Positions 33,863 through 42,649 of a stretch of DNA of 64,000 nucleotides are shown here, in pieces (the first letter of the stretch is position 1; each line of letters opens with the position of its first letter). Position numbers and translations under genes: made by a program. The notes beneath the pieces were generated by a model. That model had not been told where the DNA came from. It did not search any database and saw nothing but the letters and a program-made list of their open reading frames with translations. Source of the DNA: Sphaerisporangium dianthi (GTDB lineage Bacteria > Actinomycetota > Actinomycetes > Streptosporangiales > Streptosporangiaceae); the NCBI RefSeq assembly GCF_042654065.1, contig NZ_JBHSFP010000008.1, forward strand, positions 242,684-306,683. The letters are read 5' to 3'.

Positions 33863-34915
33863 GTGAACGTGGCGGACAACCGATCCGGTGAGCCGGCGGA
33901 CGACGAGCAGGGCGAGCGAGGGGACGGCCCCCCTTCGGTCACCATCGCGTACATCGCCGAGTCCGCGGGTGTCTCGATCCCCACGGTGTCGAAGGTCCTC
34001 AACGGACGCTCGGGAGTCTCGGGGCAGACCCGTGCCCGTGTCGAGGAATTGATCAACCGGTACGGCTACCGCAGACCGTCGGGCAGCCGGAGCAACATCC
34101 TGGAACTCGTGTTCCGCGAACTCGAGCACATGTGGGCCGTGGAGATCATCCGCGGCGTCGAGCAGGTGGCCCGCAAGAATCGCGTCGGGGTCATGATCTC
34201 GGCGCTCGGCCTCCATGACACGCCCGCGATGTCCCTCGAGGACACGGTCGGCCGCCGCCCTCGTTGCGTCCTGTCGGTGGCGCAGCTGTCGCCGTCCGAA
34301 CGCGAGAAGCTGACGACGAAAGGCATCCCGTTCGTCGTCTTCGACCCGATCGACGAACTGCCGGACGATGTGCCTTTCGTGGGCGCCACCAACTGGCGAG
34401 GCGGCCATTCGGCGACCCGCCATCTGCTCGAACTCGGGCATCGCCGCATCGCGATGATCAGCGGCCCTGATCACTCGTTCTGCCGCGCCAGAACGGCCGG
34501 CCACCTTTCCGCGCTGGCCGTGGCCGGCGTCCCCGCCGATCCCGAGCTCCTGGTCCGCACCCTTCTCACCCGCGAGCACGGGTGCGACGCGGCGCGCGTG
34601 CTCCTGTCCAGGCCTGACCGGCCGACCGCGATCTTCGCCGCGAACGACATGCAGGCGCTCGGCGTCTACCAGGCGGCACGCGAGCTGGGACTGTCCATCC
34701 CCGGGGACCTGAGCGTGGTGGGCTTCGACGACCTCCCGGTCGTGGGATGGGTGGACCCTCCGCTGACCACGGTCCACCAGCCGCTCAGCGAGATGGCGGC
34801 CGCGGCCACGGAACTGGCCCTGACTCTCGGCCGCGGGGAGCCGGTTCACCAGGTCGGCCTGGAGATCGCGACCACCCTCACGATCCGCGGGAGCACGGCG
34901 CCGCCGAAGGGCTGA
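33863..34915 (+). CDS. LacI-family transcriptional regulator
   Basis: 350 residues from GTG 33863 (gagga upstream). After a 25-residue acidic leader comes the LacI helix-turn-helix VTIAYIAESAGVSIPTVSKVLNGR (split across about 27-50), then a periplasmic-binding-protein-like sugar sensor with TNWRGGHSATRHLLELGHRR. It follows the GH42 importer operon and is likely its repressor, or of other nearby sugar genes. Candidate operators lie in its own upstream gap. Confidence 0.92.
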   Translation: MNVADNRSGEPADDEQGERGDGPPSVTIAYIAESAGVSIPTVSKVLNGRSGVSGQTRARVEELINRYGYRRPSGSRSNILELVFRELEHMWAVEIIRGVEQVARKNRVGVMISALGLHDTPAMSLEDTVGRRPRCVLSVAQLSPSEREKLTTKGIPFVVFDPIDELPDDVPFVGATNWRGGHSATRHLLELGHRRIAMISGPDHSFCRARTAGHLSALAVAGVPADPELLVRTLLTREHGCDAARVLLSRPDRPTAIFAANDMQALGVYQAARELGLSIPGDLSVVGFDDLPVVGWVDPPLTTVHQPLSEMAAAATELALTLGRGEPVHQVGLEIATTLTIRGSTAPPKG

Positions 34916-34920
34916 GCCGT

Positions 34921-34963
34921 CGCGCGAGGGCAGGCGTGGCCGAGGCCGGGCCGCCTTCGCGCG
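34921..34963. terminator. Hairpin between convergent LacI and AraC genes
   Basis: CGCGCGA (34921-34927) pairs with TCGCGCG (34957-34963), with further GC pairing possible inside. It lies in the 58-bp gap between two converging genes. Confidence 0.35.
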
Positions 34964-34973
34964 CACCGCCGCG

Positions 34974-35792
34974 TCAGACGTGCTCGACGTTCGTCCCCCC
35001 ACCTCCGATGACGGGCTGAGCGGCGCGGATGCTGCGCGGAGCGGCCCCGAGCTCGCGGCGGCACGCCTTGTTGAACGCCTGCAGGTCGGGAATGCCGACG
35101 GATGCCGCGACCGCGGGAATCGACAGAGTGGTGGCGCGGAGGAAGTGGCGTGCCCGTTCCATCCGCCGGGCGCGGAGGTAGCCGACCACGGTCTCCCCCG
35201 TGGTGGCGCGGAACAGCCGGGTCAGGTGGTTGTGCGAGACGCCCGCCGCCTTCGCGATCTCCGCCACCGTCAGCGGCTCCGCCAGCCGGGTCTCGATCAG
35301 GGACAGCGCGGTCGCGACGGCGGGGTGAACGGTCTGGGTGCTTCGCGTCTTCGGCGGGGCGAGGTGGGCGACCCGCCACAGGGCGGCCCACACCTCGGCC
35401 GCCGCTCGTGCGGGGGTGTGCGGCCAGGCGGCCAGCGCCTGACGCAGCTGCGCCGTGAGAGCGGGGAGCTCGGGCCCCGCGTCCTGGATCACCGGGATGC
35501 GGGCCGGTGCGCCGGCCGGCTCCAGGCGGAGATGCACATAGAGGTGCTCGGAGCGGCCGCGGTAGAGATAGCGCACCTGCGTGCCGGGCGGAACGAGGCT
35601 GACCCGGCCGGGACGGATCAGGTGCGCGGCGCCGTTCACCGTCAGGTCCGCCTCATAGCTGTAGAGATGGAACTGCCACAGGCCCGGCAGCGAGAACATG
35701 TCCACGTGGCCTGCCGGGCCGTGTACGCCGATGCCCACGGCGGCGAGAGCGGGAGGCTCGTCCAGGTGTGCGAGGACGGTGTGCACGGGCAT
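34974..35792 (-). CDS. AraC-family transcriptional regulator
   Basis: 272 residues. An N-terminal cupin-like sensor domain (FHLYSYEADLTVNG, VSLVPPGTQVRYLYRG) is followed by the two helix-turn-helix units (LTVAEIAKAAGVSHNHLTRL and IPAVAASVGIPDLQAFNKAC). It is divergent from the PhyH dioxygenase gene with about 95 bp between starts, and probably regulates it. The effector is unknown. Confidence 0.92.
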   Translation of the reverse strand: MPVHTVLAHLDEPPALAAVGIGVHGPAGHVDMFSLPGLWQFHLYSYEADLTVNGAAHLIRPGRVSLVPPGTQVRYLYRGRSEHLYVHLRLEPAGAPARIPVIQDAGPELPALTAQLRQALAAWPHTPARAAAEVWAALWRVAHLAPPKTRSTQTVHPAVATALSLIETRLAEPLTVAEIAKAAGVSHNHLTRLFRATTGETVVGYLRARRMERARHFLRATTLSIPAVAASVGIPDLQAFNKACRRELGAAPRSIRAAQPVIGGGGTNVEHV

Positions 35793-35887
35793 GTTCTACC
35801 ACGAGCCGCACAAATGGTGAGAATAGACCACTTGACGGTGAACGGGACCCACCTGGTGGGCCGTGGTCCGCGCCTAGAGTGGCGGCC

Positions 35888-36703
35888 ATGGAGAACAGGC
35901 AAGCCCTGCTCAGCTCGGTCGAGATGGCGCGCTTCGTGGCGCGCGGATCGCTGCGCCTGGACGCGGTGGTGCCGGCGGAGATGAACGCCGAGGGCCTGGC
36001 GGTGCTGGCGGACGGGGTGCCGCAGGTGCCCTTCGGCACCCCCGTGTCCACGGCCTACGCGCAAGGTTCGTTCGTCCGCCGATTGCTGGAGCTTCCGCAG
36101 GTGGCGGGGGCGCTGCGCAGCCTGGTGGGTCCCGGGCCGACGGTGGACCACCACTTCGTGCACGTCCGTGAACCCGGCGGCGGGGACGCGCAGCCGCTGC
36201 ACGGCGACGCCATCATCGACGTCCGGCCGGACGCCTTCGACGTGCAGCTCATGTACTACCCGCAGGCGGTGACGCTGGAGATGGGCGGAACCCTCAGCGT
36301 GCCCGGCAGTCATCTGCGCCGGATCAACGAATCCGACACCGGCCGCTACCAGAACCTGCGCGGCCAGGACCGGCTGGTCTGCCCCGCCGGCACGGTGGTG
36401 TTTCTGCACCACGGCCTGTGGCACGGAGGCCGCCGCAACACCAGCGACGTCGTCCGCTACATGTTCAAGATCCGCTTCAACCCGACGGTGCGTCAGCGGC
36501 GCCTGTGGGACACCTCGGATCTGGACGATCCGCGGGTGGTCGCGGAACTGGACGCGACGTTCCCCTGGTACGAGCCGGCGACGGGCCGGCTGGAGCGGTA
36601 CAACCGCGTCCTGCTCTGGCGGGCGCTGACCGGCGACGACCGTTTCGACATCGACTACTGGGTGACCAGGGTCTCCAACCGTCCGGAAGAGGTCGCGGTA
36701 TGA
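35888..36703 (+). CDS. Phytanoyl-CoA dioxygenase (PhyH) family protein
   Basis: 271 residues from ATG 35888. The iron motif is intact: HxD in LHGDAIID and distal His in HHGLWHGGRRNTSD, with the 2-oxoglutarate Arg in VRYMFKIRFN. Unlike the SyrB2-like protein at 14048 it keeps the carboxylate, so it should be a hydroxylase. It is divergent from an AraC regulator and followed with overlap by a 101-residue gene. Actinomycete PhyH genes next to AraC regulators are often found in sugar-use loci; the substrate is not known. Confidence 0.88.
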   Translation: MENRQALLSSVEMARFVARGSLRLDAVVPAEMNAEGLAVLADGVPQVPFGTPVSTAYAQGSFVRRLLELPQVAGALRSLVGPGPTVDHHFVHVREPGGGDAQPLHGDAIIDVRPDAFDVQLMYYPQAVTLEMGGTLSVPGSHLRRINESDTGRYQNLRGQDRLVCPAGTVVFLHHGLWHGGRRNTSDVVRYMFKIRFNPTVRQRRLWDTSDLDDPRVVAELDATFPWYEPATGRLERYNRVLLWRALTGDDRFDIDYWVTRVSNRPEEVAV

Positions 36704-37005
36704 CGGACACGCCGACGCGCGCCCCGGTGCTCCGGCAGCGGGTGCTGGTGCTGTACTTGGCCAACTCCGCCCTGGACTCCCATGTCGTCGGCTGGGCGGA
36801 GTACGACGGCACCGGCCGTACCTCTCCCACCACCGGCGACAGTGACGAGCCGCCGTACGAGTCGGGGCTCGCGGCCCTGCTGGACGGCTGGCGGCTGATC
36901 CAGGCCGCCCAGCTGATCCCGCCCTACCCGGGCCACGAGTATGACGTCTCCTTCCTCAAGCACGAGTTCTTCTTCGAACGGATCGTCGATCAGCTGACCG
37001 GCTGA
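36700..37005 (+). CDS. Small hypothetical protein, partner of PhyH gene
   Basis: 101 residues, ATG overlapping the PhyH stop by 4 bases. Mixed charge, no signal or membrane segment; a C-terminal part with HEYDVSFLKHEFFFERIVDQ. I do not recognise the family. Tight coupling implies it is made with the dioxygenase. Confidence 0.7.
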   Translation: MTDTPTRAPVLRQRVLVLYLANSALDSHVVGWAEYDGTGRTSPTTGDSDEPPYESGLAALLDGWRLIQAAQLIPPYPGHEYDVSFLKHEFFFERIVDQLTG

Positions 37006-37372
37006 GGGACCTCTGACGGCCACAGCGTGCCGTTCCGCACCTGGCCGGGCATTCCTCACGCTCCCATTCGTGTCGTGCCGGTCGCAGTTCATGGGGCTCG
37101 TGGGTCGATTTCGACCTCGACGCGAATGTGATGGGCTTGCTGCCGGATCCCTTGCCTGAGGCCCCGGATCGCCGGCCCGGAGCCCTGGACCGCTCTGCGG
37201 GAAGCCCGATGACCTCGCAGGCCGGCCGTGCTCGCCCTTGGGTTCTCCCCGGAGCGTGGTCACCTCGCGAGGAGGATCGTGCGCGCCGCCGGGACGTTCG
37301 TCCCGGGCCGAGGCCGCACGATCCTCCCCGCCCCCGATGGCCGCTGACGTCGCGCGACGGGCCGCTGACCGA
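37006..37372. other. Intergenic region between convergent genes
   Basis: 367 bases between the 101-residue gene and GH39, with no convincing gene. Its main content is the nested hairpin at 37271-37327. Confidence 0.55.
37271..37327. terminator. Nested bidirectional hairpin
   Basis: Outer arms GGAGGATCGTGCG (37271-37283) and CGCACGATCCTCC (37315-37327) are perfect over 13 bp; an inner 7-bp stem (37289-37295/37300-37306) has a GTTC loop. It lies between convergent genes and can end transcription from both sides. Confidence 0.7.
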
Positions 37373-39010
37373 TCACGGCAGCTGCCGCAGTGACATCACC
37401 GCCCACGGCTGGAGTTCGACGTCGAGGGTCAGCACGCCGGTGCCGGGCACGGTCAGCGTGAACCTGAGAAGCGAGTCGGCCACTTTGCCCAGGTACTCGG
37501 TCTCGGCCCGCGACGGGTTGAGGGGCGACCCCAGCTGATACCAGGCCTCGGCGACGTTCCCGTGCTCCCAGTCGACGATCTCGACGAGGAACCTGGTGCC
37601 CGGCTCGAGATCGCCGATCGAGTGGCGGATCCTGCGGACCGGCCCCATCTGGGCCCGCGCGCGGGTCGCCGGATACGAGTTCTCCGAGCCGACGCCCTTC
37701 ATGTCCATGTCGTCGGGATAGTTGAAGAACACCGCCGACACGGCCGATGTCCGGCTGTCACGGGTCACGACCCCGTCGGACGTCGCGAGGAGCAGGCGGT
37801 CGCCGAGCCGTTCGAGCATCGTGAACGCGTGGAACGTGGGCTTGTGAATGCCACTCTCGTTCACCAGGCCGAACCCGCCGTGGAACGGTCCGATCCCGGC
37901 GCCGCCCTCTTCGAACACGTCGGTGAAGGTCCAGTAGGCGATGGAGTCGGCCAGGGTGGCGCACTGCAGATACGACCGCGTGATGGAGGTCGCCGCGAAC
38001 ACCGTGTCGTGGATGAAGTCGCGGGACGACGGCGAGGTCGACCACTCGGTGATGTGGATCTCCGCATCGGGATACGGGCTGTTCCGGACGAGCCCGCGAA
38101 GCAGGGTCAGGTCGTCGAACGTCGCATCGGCGTACCGAGTGATCGGCACTGCCACACCGTCCGCGCCGAACGCGAAGTCGGTGGGGTACAGATGGGTCGA
38201 GATGAAGTCGACCGGGACGTCGCGCTCCGCGCACCAGGCGATGAAGTCCTCGATCCACACCGGGCGCCAGTCGAGCGCGTCCACGTCGGCCGCGGCGGCC
38301 GTCTCGCGCATCGCGGCGCGGTCCTCGACTTCGCCCTTGTAGCGGTCGTCGGGCACGAAGACGCTCGTCGCGGGCCCGCCCACCTTCAGCGCGGGGTCGA
38401 TCTTCTTGATCGCCGTCACGGTCTGCCGGTAGAGCTCGAAGTACTCCGTTTTCGTCCCGGTCCAGAAGTGCGGAACCAGGTTCGGCTCGTTCCACACCTC
38501 GAACCGCCACTCCCGCACCTCGGCGAGGCCGTACCGGTCGATCCAGTGCTCGACCGACGTGGTGACCAGCTCGACCCAGCGCGCCATGTCCTTCGGGGGA
38601 CTGCAGTGAGCGCCCCACCAGAACACCGTCTCGGGTACCGTCGCCAGCTCGCGCGGCATGAAGCCCAGCTCGACGAACGGCCGGACGCCGCGGTCCACGA
38701 TGAAGTCGAAGACCTTGTCCACATAACTGAACGTGTACATGGGCGAGGCGAGGGGCGTGTTCTCGCCGAAACCGCCGCCGTAGCTTTCCCGGTACACGAA
38801 CATGTCGTCGTGAAAGACGCCGTGAAAGCGGATGTACTGGACTCCGAACGCGGCGACGGCCTCGGCGAACTGCTGTCGCCAGTCTGCGCGCAGTGCTTCG
38901 TTGGCCCGGCCGGCGCCGAGGCACCTGGCCCAGACGTGCGGGAACTCGCTCTCGTCGCACGGCCTGCCGTCGATCCGGTACGAGGGTTCGATGACACCGT
39001 CGCTCGTCAT
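37373..39010 (-). CDS. GH39-like beta-xylosidase/glycosidase
   Basis: 545 residues from ATG 39010 (gaagtgag ribosome site). A TIM barrel of the GH39 type has acid/base Glu175 in EVWNEPNLVPHF and nucleophile Glu322 in IHITEWSTSP, then a beta-sandwich C-terminus. No signal peptide, so it is intracellular. It is the last gene of a binding-protein/permease operon, so it probably cleaves imported xylo- or arabinoxylo-oligosaccharides; alpha-L-arabinosidase/iduronidase-like activity is an alternative within GH39. Confidence 0.85.
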   Translation of the reverse strand: MTSDGVIEPSYRIDGRPCDESEFPHVWARCLGAGRANEALRADWRQQFAEAVAAFGVQYIRFHGVFHDDMFVYRESYGGGFGENTPLASPMYTFSYVDKVFDFIVDRGVRPFVELGFMPRELATVPETVFWWGAHCSPPKDMARWVELVTTSVEHWIDRYGLAEVREWRFEVWNEPNLVPHFWTGTKTEYFELYRQTVTAIKKIDPALKVGGPATSVFVPDDRYKGEVEDRAAMRETAAAADVDALDWRPVWIEDFIAWCAERDVPVDFISTHLYPTDFAFGADGVAVPITRYADATFDDLTLLRGLVRNSPYPDAEIHITEWSTSPSSRDFIHDTVFAATSITRSYLQCATLADSIAYWTFTDVFEEGGAGIGPFHGGFGLVNESGIHKPTFHAFTMLERLGDRLLLATSDGVVTRDSRTSAVSAVFFNYPDDMDMKGVGSENSYPATRARAQMGPVRRIRHSIGDLEPGTRFLVEIVDWEHGNVAEAWYQLGSPLNPSRAETEYLGKVADSLLRFTLTVPGTGVLTLDVELQPWAVMSLRQLP

Positions 39011-39151
39011 GGTCTCACTTCTTCTGCGGAATCGTTCACGGGGAAAGGTGAATCGGCGCCGCCGCAAGCCGGCCTCGAACGCGAGACCGGCACGGGCGGG
39101 ACGCTGTGCGGTGGTCGTGGAATGCGGATGTCAGGCCGCCGGCATGTCCTC

Positions 39152-40093
39152 TCAGCCCTTGATGGCCCCCAGCGACAAGCCTGACTGCCAGTACCGCTGC
39201 AGGCTGAGAAACGCGGCGATCAGCGGAATGATCGTCAGCAGCGAGGATGTGATCACGAGATTCTGGATGAGGGCGCCGTTCCCGGCCGTCGAGCCCAGCT
39301 TGTTCCACTGATTGATCCCGACGGTCAGCGGGTACCAGTCGGGATCCTTGAGCATGATCAACGGCAGGAAGTAGTTGTTCCAGATCGATACGAACGAGAA
39401 GAGCAGGACCGTCACGCTCGCCGGCGCGAGCATCGGAAGGGCGATCTGCAGGAAGGTCCTGAACTCCCCGGCCCCGTCGATCTTCGCGGCCTCCAGCAGG
39501 CCGCTCGGCACGGCCTCGGCCGTGAACACCCACATCAGGTACAACCCGAACGGGTTGATGAAGGACGGAATCAGGATCGCCCAGGGGGTATTGGTCATCC
39601 CCACCTGCGCGAACAGCAGGAACTGCGGAATCGCCAGGGCGATGCCGGGGACCGAGATCGACCCCAGCACGACGAAGAGGAACACCCGCTTGCCCGTGAA
39701 GTCGAGCTTCGCCAGGGCGTACCCGCCGAGGGCGGCCAGGAAGGTGGACACGGTCGCACCCACGACGACATAGAGAAGGGTGTTGAGAAGCCACCGCGAG
39801 AAGATGCCGTCCTGGAAGGTGAACACCCCGACGATGTTGTCCCACAGGGCGAACTCGTGGCCGGGTGCGAGCCCGAACGACGAGACGAAGTCGGCCTGCG
39901 ACTTGGTCGCGTTGATGACCAGCCACACGAGCGGCAGCAGGCAGTACAGGGTGAACAGGCCGGTCATCACGGTCAGGACCGTGTTCTTCCTGGGATTGTC
40001 GATCGTGTGGAGCCGGCGGCCACGACCGGGATGACGGATCGGCGTGCCCGAGACCTTCCCGGCCTCGGTCGGCCGGCTACTGATCGAACGCAT
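39152..40093 (-). CDS. ABC sugar permease, MalG-type
   Basis: 313 residues, about six transmembrane helices and an EAA loop around LLEAAKIDGAGEFRTFLQ. It ends QRYWQSGLSLGAIKG, the usual MalG-like end. Its start overlaps the end of the first permease gene by 17 bases. It forms the membrane channel with that protein. Confidence 0.93.
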   Translation of the reverse strand: MRSISSRPTEAGKVSGTPIRHPGRGRRLHTIDNPRKNTVLTVMTGLFTLYCLLPLVWLVINATKSQADFVSSFGLAPGHEFALWDNIVGVFTFQDGIFSRWLLNTLLYVVVGATVSTFLAALGGYALAKLDFTGKRVFLFVVLGSISVPGIALAIPQFLLFAQVGMTNTPWAILIPSFINPFGLYLMWVFTAEAVPSGLLEAAKIDGAGEFRTFLQIALPMLAPASVTVLLFSFVSIWNNYFLPLIMLKDPDWYPLTVGINQWNKLGSTAGNGALIQNLVITSSLLTIIPLIAAFLSLQRYWQSGLSLGAIKG

Positions 40094-41030
40094 TCCTCAA
40101 CCCTCTGATCTGGACGGCGTAGGCGACGGCGATCGTGATCGCCGCCATGACGAGCGCGAGTGCTGCCGCGTAACCCTGCTGCGACCCGGTGAACGCGAGG
40201 TTGTACGCGTACAGGTTGGGCGTGTAGTAGGTGGTGACGCCGCTGTTGGCCACCATCGAGGGCAGGATCTGCGGTTCGTTGAACATCTGGAACGTGCCGA
40301 TGATCGAGAAGATGATCGTGACGACCAGGGATCCGCGAAGCGCCGGCAGCTTGATCGCGAGGAAGACCTGGAACTCGTTCGCCCCGTCGATCGCGGCCGC
40401 CTCGTACAACTCGCGCGGGACGGCCTTGAGGACGGCGTAGAAGATGAGCATGTTGAAGCCGGTGAACGCCCACGTCACCATCAGCCCGATGGAGGTGAGG
40501 GTGGTGCCGGGGGTGAAGGGGTCGATGTCGGTGCCCAGAACGTCGTTGAGGCTGCCGAACAGGCCGTACTTGACGCCCAGCAGGAAGCCCCACATGAGCG
40601 TCGACACGATCGCCGGCACCGCGTAGGGGAGGAAGATCGTCACTCGCATGAACTTGGCGCCGTGCACGCGCTTGGAATCCAGCGCCAGGGCCAGCGCCAT
40701 GGCGAAGATCAGCATGATCGGCACCTGGACGACCGTGAACCGCAGGATGCGTCCCACCCCGTCCCAGAACTGGGGGTCTTGGACCAGCTTGGCGTAGTTG
40801 GCGAATCCGACGAATGTGTTGCCCCCTACCAGCTTCTGCCGGAAGAGGCTGAGGTAGGCGGCGTACAGGATGGGCACGATGAACACGAGCGTGAACAGCG
40901 CCCCGAAGGGCGCGACGAACGCCAGTCCGATCTGCGATCTCCGGCGCTTGCGAGCCGGCGCCGAATGCCGGGCCGCGTCGGGCGACGCCATGGCCGAAGC
41001 GGTGACGTCGAAGCGACGTGCCTGGTCCAT
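40077..41030 (-). CDS. ABC sugar permease, MalF-type
   Basis: 317 residues from ATG 41030; longer in-frame extensions upstream lack ribosome sites. About six transmembrane helices, FVAPFGALFTLVFIVPILYA at the start and an EAA loop ELYEAAAIDGANEFQVFLAI. Second gene of the SBP-permease-permease-GH39 operon. Confidence 0.92.
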   Translation of the reverse strand: MDQARRFDVTASAMASPDAARHSAPARKRRRSQIGLAFVAPFGALFTLVFIVPILYAAYLSLFRQKLVGGNTFVGFANYAKLVQDPQFWDGVGRILRFTVVQVPIMLIFAMALALALDSKRVHGAKFMRVTIFLPYAVPAIVSTLMWGFLLGVKYGLFGSLNDVLGTDIDPFTPGTTLTSIGLMVTWAFTGFNMLIFYAVLKAVPRELYEAAAIDGANEFQVFLAIKLPALRGSLVVTIIFSIIGTFQMFNEPQILPSMVANSGVTTYYTPNLYAYNLAFTGSQQGYAAALALVMAAITIAVAYAVQIRGLRNAFDQ

Positions 41031-41137
41031 GTCGGTGTTCCTTCCGATCCATTGCGTTTCCCGGCTCGCTGCTTCACCGGCCGGTGTGTGGCGAGGGCCG
41101 TCGCCGCACGCGCGCCCCCCGTCCCGATGAGGGACCG

Positions 41138-42457
41138 CTAGTCCACCTCGAAGCCCTGCTCGTTGCCGTACTGGACGCAGCGCTGCTTCCACTGCTGGAG
41201 GATCTCGGCGAGCGAGCCCTTGCCTGTGGTGTAGAGCGGCGATGCGATGTCGCCGTAGATCGAGCGCGCCCACTCGAAGAACGGCGGGTACTGCCAGCCG
41301 CTCCCGACGGTCTCCGAGGCCTCGGCCAGCACGGCGCCGACCTTCTGGTCGCCGAAGTACTTGTTGGCCTTGCCCTGGAACGCGTCGCTCTCCAGCACCG
41401 AGGTGTTCGGCACGAAGGCGCCCGCGTCGACGCGGGCCGAGAGGCCGCCGCCGTGCGTGAAGTACTCGAGGAACTTGAAGGCCGCGTCCTTGTGCTCGGC
41501 CGCGGCCGGGATGCCGAAGGAGCTTCCGCCGTTCTCCGCTCCGACCTTGTCCCCCTGCTTCCACTGCGGCATCGGGGCGACTCTGAAGTCACCGGCGCTC
41601 TTCGGCGCGCGCTCGGGAAGCGTCGAGGTCAGCCAGCCGCCCATGGTCTGGGTGGCGAGGGTGCCCTCGTTGAGCGCCCGGTTCCAGTCGTCGGACCACC
41701 CCGTGATCTTCGTGTTGAGCAGGCCCTCGTCGAGCATCTTCTGCCAGAAGGCCACGGCCTTGGTCGTGCCCGCGTCCGTGAAGTCGATGTGCACCTTGGT
41801 GCCGTTCACCGTGAACGGGTGACCGCCGGCCTGCCAGATCAGCGAGAGCAGGAAGAAGAGGTCTCCGGTGTCCTGGGCGATGTAGTGGTCGCCGCCGAGC
41901 GCGCGGATCTTCTTGGCATCCTCGTAGTACTCGTCCCACGTGGCCGGCGGCTTGTCCACGCCGGCCTTCTTGAGAGTGGCCGTGTTGTAGAACATCGCCG
42001 AGGGCCCATAGTCGGACGGCAGCGCGTAGACCTTGCCGTTGACCGTCACATCGTTCCACGCGGCCTGGACGTAGTCCTTCTTGAAGTTCTCGACGCCGAA
42101 GCCCGCGAGGTCGGCGAGCTTGCCGGGAATGGCGAAATAGGGCACCGCGAAGTACTCGAACATCGCGAGGTCAGGCACACCGGATCCGGCCTGGATGGCG
42201 TTGTCGAGCGCCTCGTACTCATCCGTGGACGAGCCCGCGTTGACGACCTTGACCTTGATGTTCGGGTTCGCCGCCTGGAAGCCGGGAACAGCCTGCGCGA
42301 CCGTGCCGTCCCAGCTCCAGACCGTGAGGTTCACCTGTTCGTCACCGGCCGCGCCACCGCCGCTTCCGCCGCCGTTCCCGCCGCCCGAGCAGGCGGCCAG
42401 CGCGACCATCGGCACGAGTATCGCGGAGAGCAGCCTGGCCTTCTGGGAGAGCCGCAT
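41138..42457 (-). CDS. ABC sugar-binding lipoprotein (family 1)
   Basis: 439 residues with a lipoprotein signal and lipobox VALAAC, then a Gly/Ser linker. The mature domain is a UgpB/MalE-like binding protein (LTVWSWDGTVAQAVPGF). It is first in the operon with two permeases and GH39, with the operator CGAAAATATTTCG about 30 bases upstream, and divergent from a LacI regulator. Ligand probably a xylose-containing oligosaccharide, inferred from GH39. Confidence 0.92.
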   Translation of the reverse strand: MRLSQKARLLSAILVPMVALAACSGGGNGGGSGGGAAGDEQVNLTVWSWDGTVAQAVPGFQAANPNIKVKVVNAGSSTDEYEALDNAIQAGSGVPDLAMFEYFAVPYFAIPGKLADLAGFGVENFKKDYVQAAWNDVTVNGKVYALPSDYGPSAMFYNTATLKKAGVDKPPATWDEYYEDAKKIRALGGDHYIAQDTGDLFFLLSLIWQAGGHPFTVNGTKVHIDFTDAGTTKAVAFWQKMLDEGLLNTKITGWSDDWNRALNEGTLATQTMGGWLTSTLPERAPKSAGDFRVAPMPQWKQGDKVGAENGGSSFGIPAAAEHKDAAFKFLEYFTHGGGLSARVDAGAFVPNTSVLESDAFQGKANKYFGDQKVGAVLAEASETVGSGWQYPPFFEWARSIYGDIASPLYTTGKGSLAEILQQWKQRCVQYGNEQGFEVD

Positions 42458-42487
42458 GAGCCTCTCCTCTCGTCCTGGAGATGGTTA

Positions 42488-42500
42488 CGAAAATATTTCG
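42488..42500. promoter_or_regulatory. LacI-type operator (CGAAAATATTTCG)
   Basis: 13-bp near-palindrome 30 bases upstream of the binding-protein start. It matches the site at 42618 in arms and spacing, so one LacI protein likely binds both. Confidence 0.65.
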
Positions 42501-42617
42501 CAACTTGTTCGTTGCTGCTAGGACAGTAGGTGGACGTCTGTCGGGTGTCAACGGGTGAATGTGAGAAAACGCCAGGCAGCGAAACCCAAGCGAATCGGAA
42601 AGGGTGCGTGGTAGGTT

Positions 42618-42630
42618 CGAAATAATTTCG
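42618..42630. promoter_or_regulatory. LacI-type operator (CGAAATAATTTCG)
   Basis: 13-bp near-palindrome 19 bases upstream of the LacI start, suggesting autoregulation alongside control of the divergent importer operon. Confidence 0.65.
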
Positions 42631-42649
42631 TAGCCCTGAAGGAGCCCGG

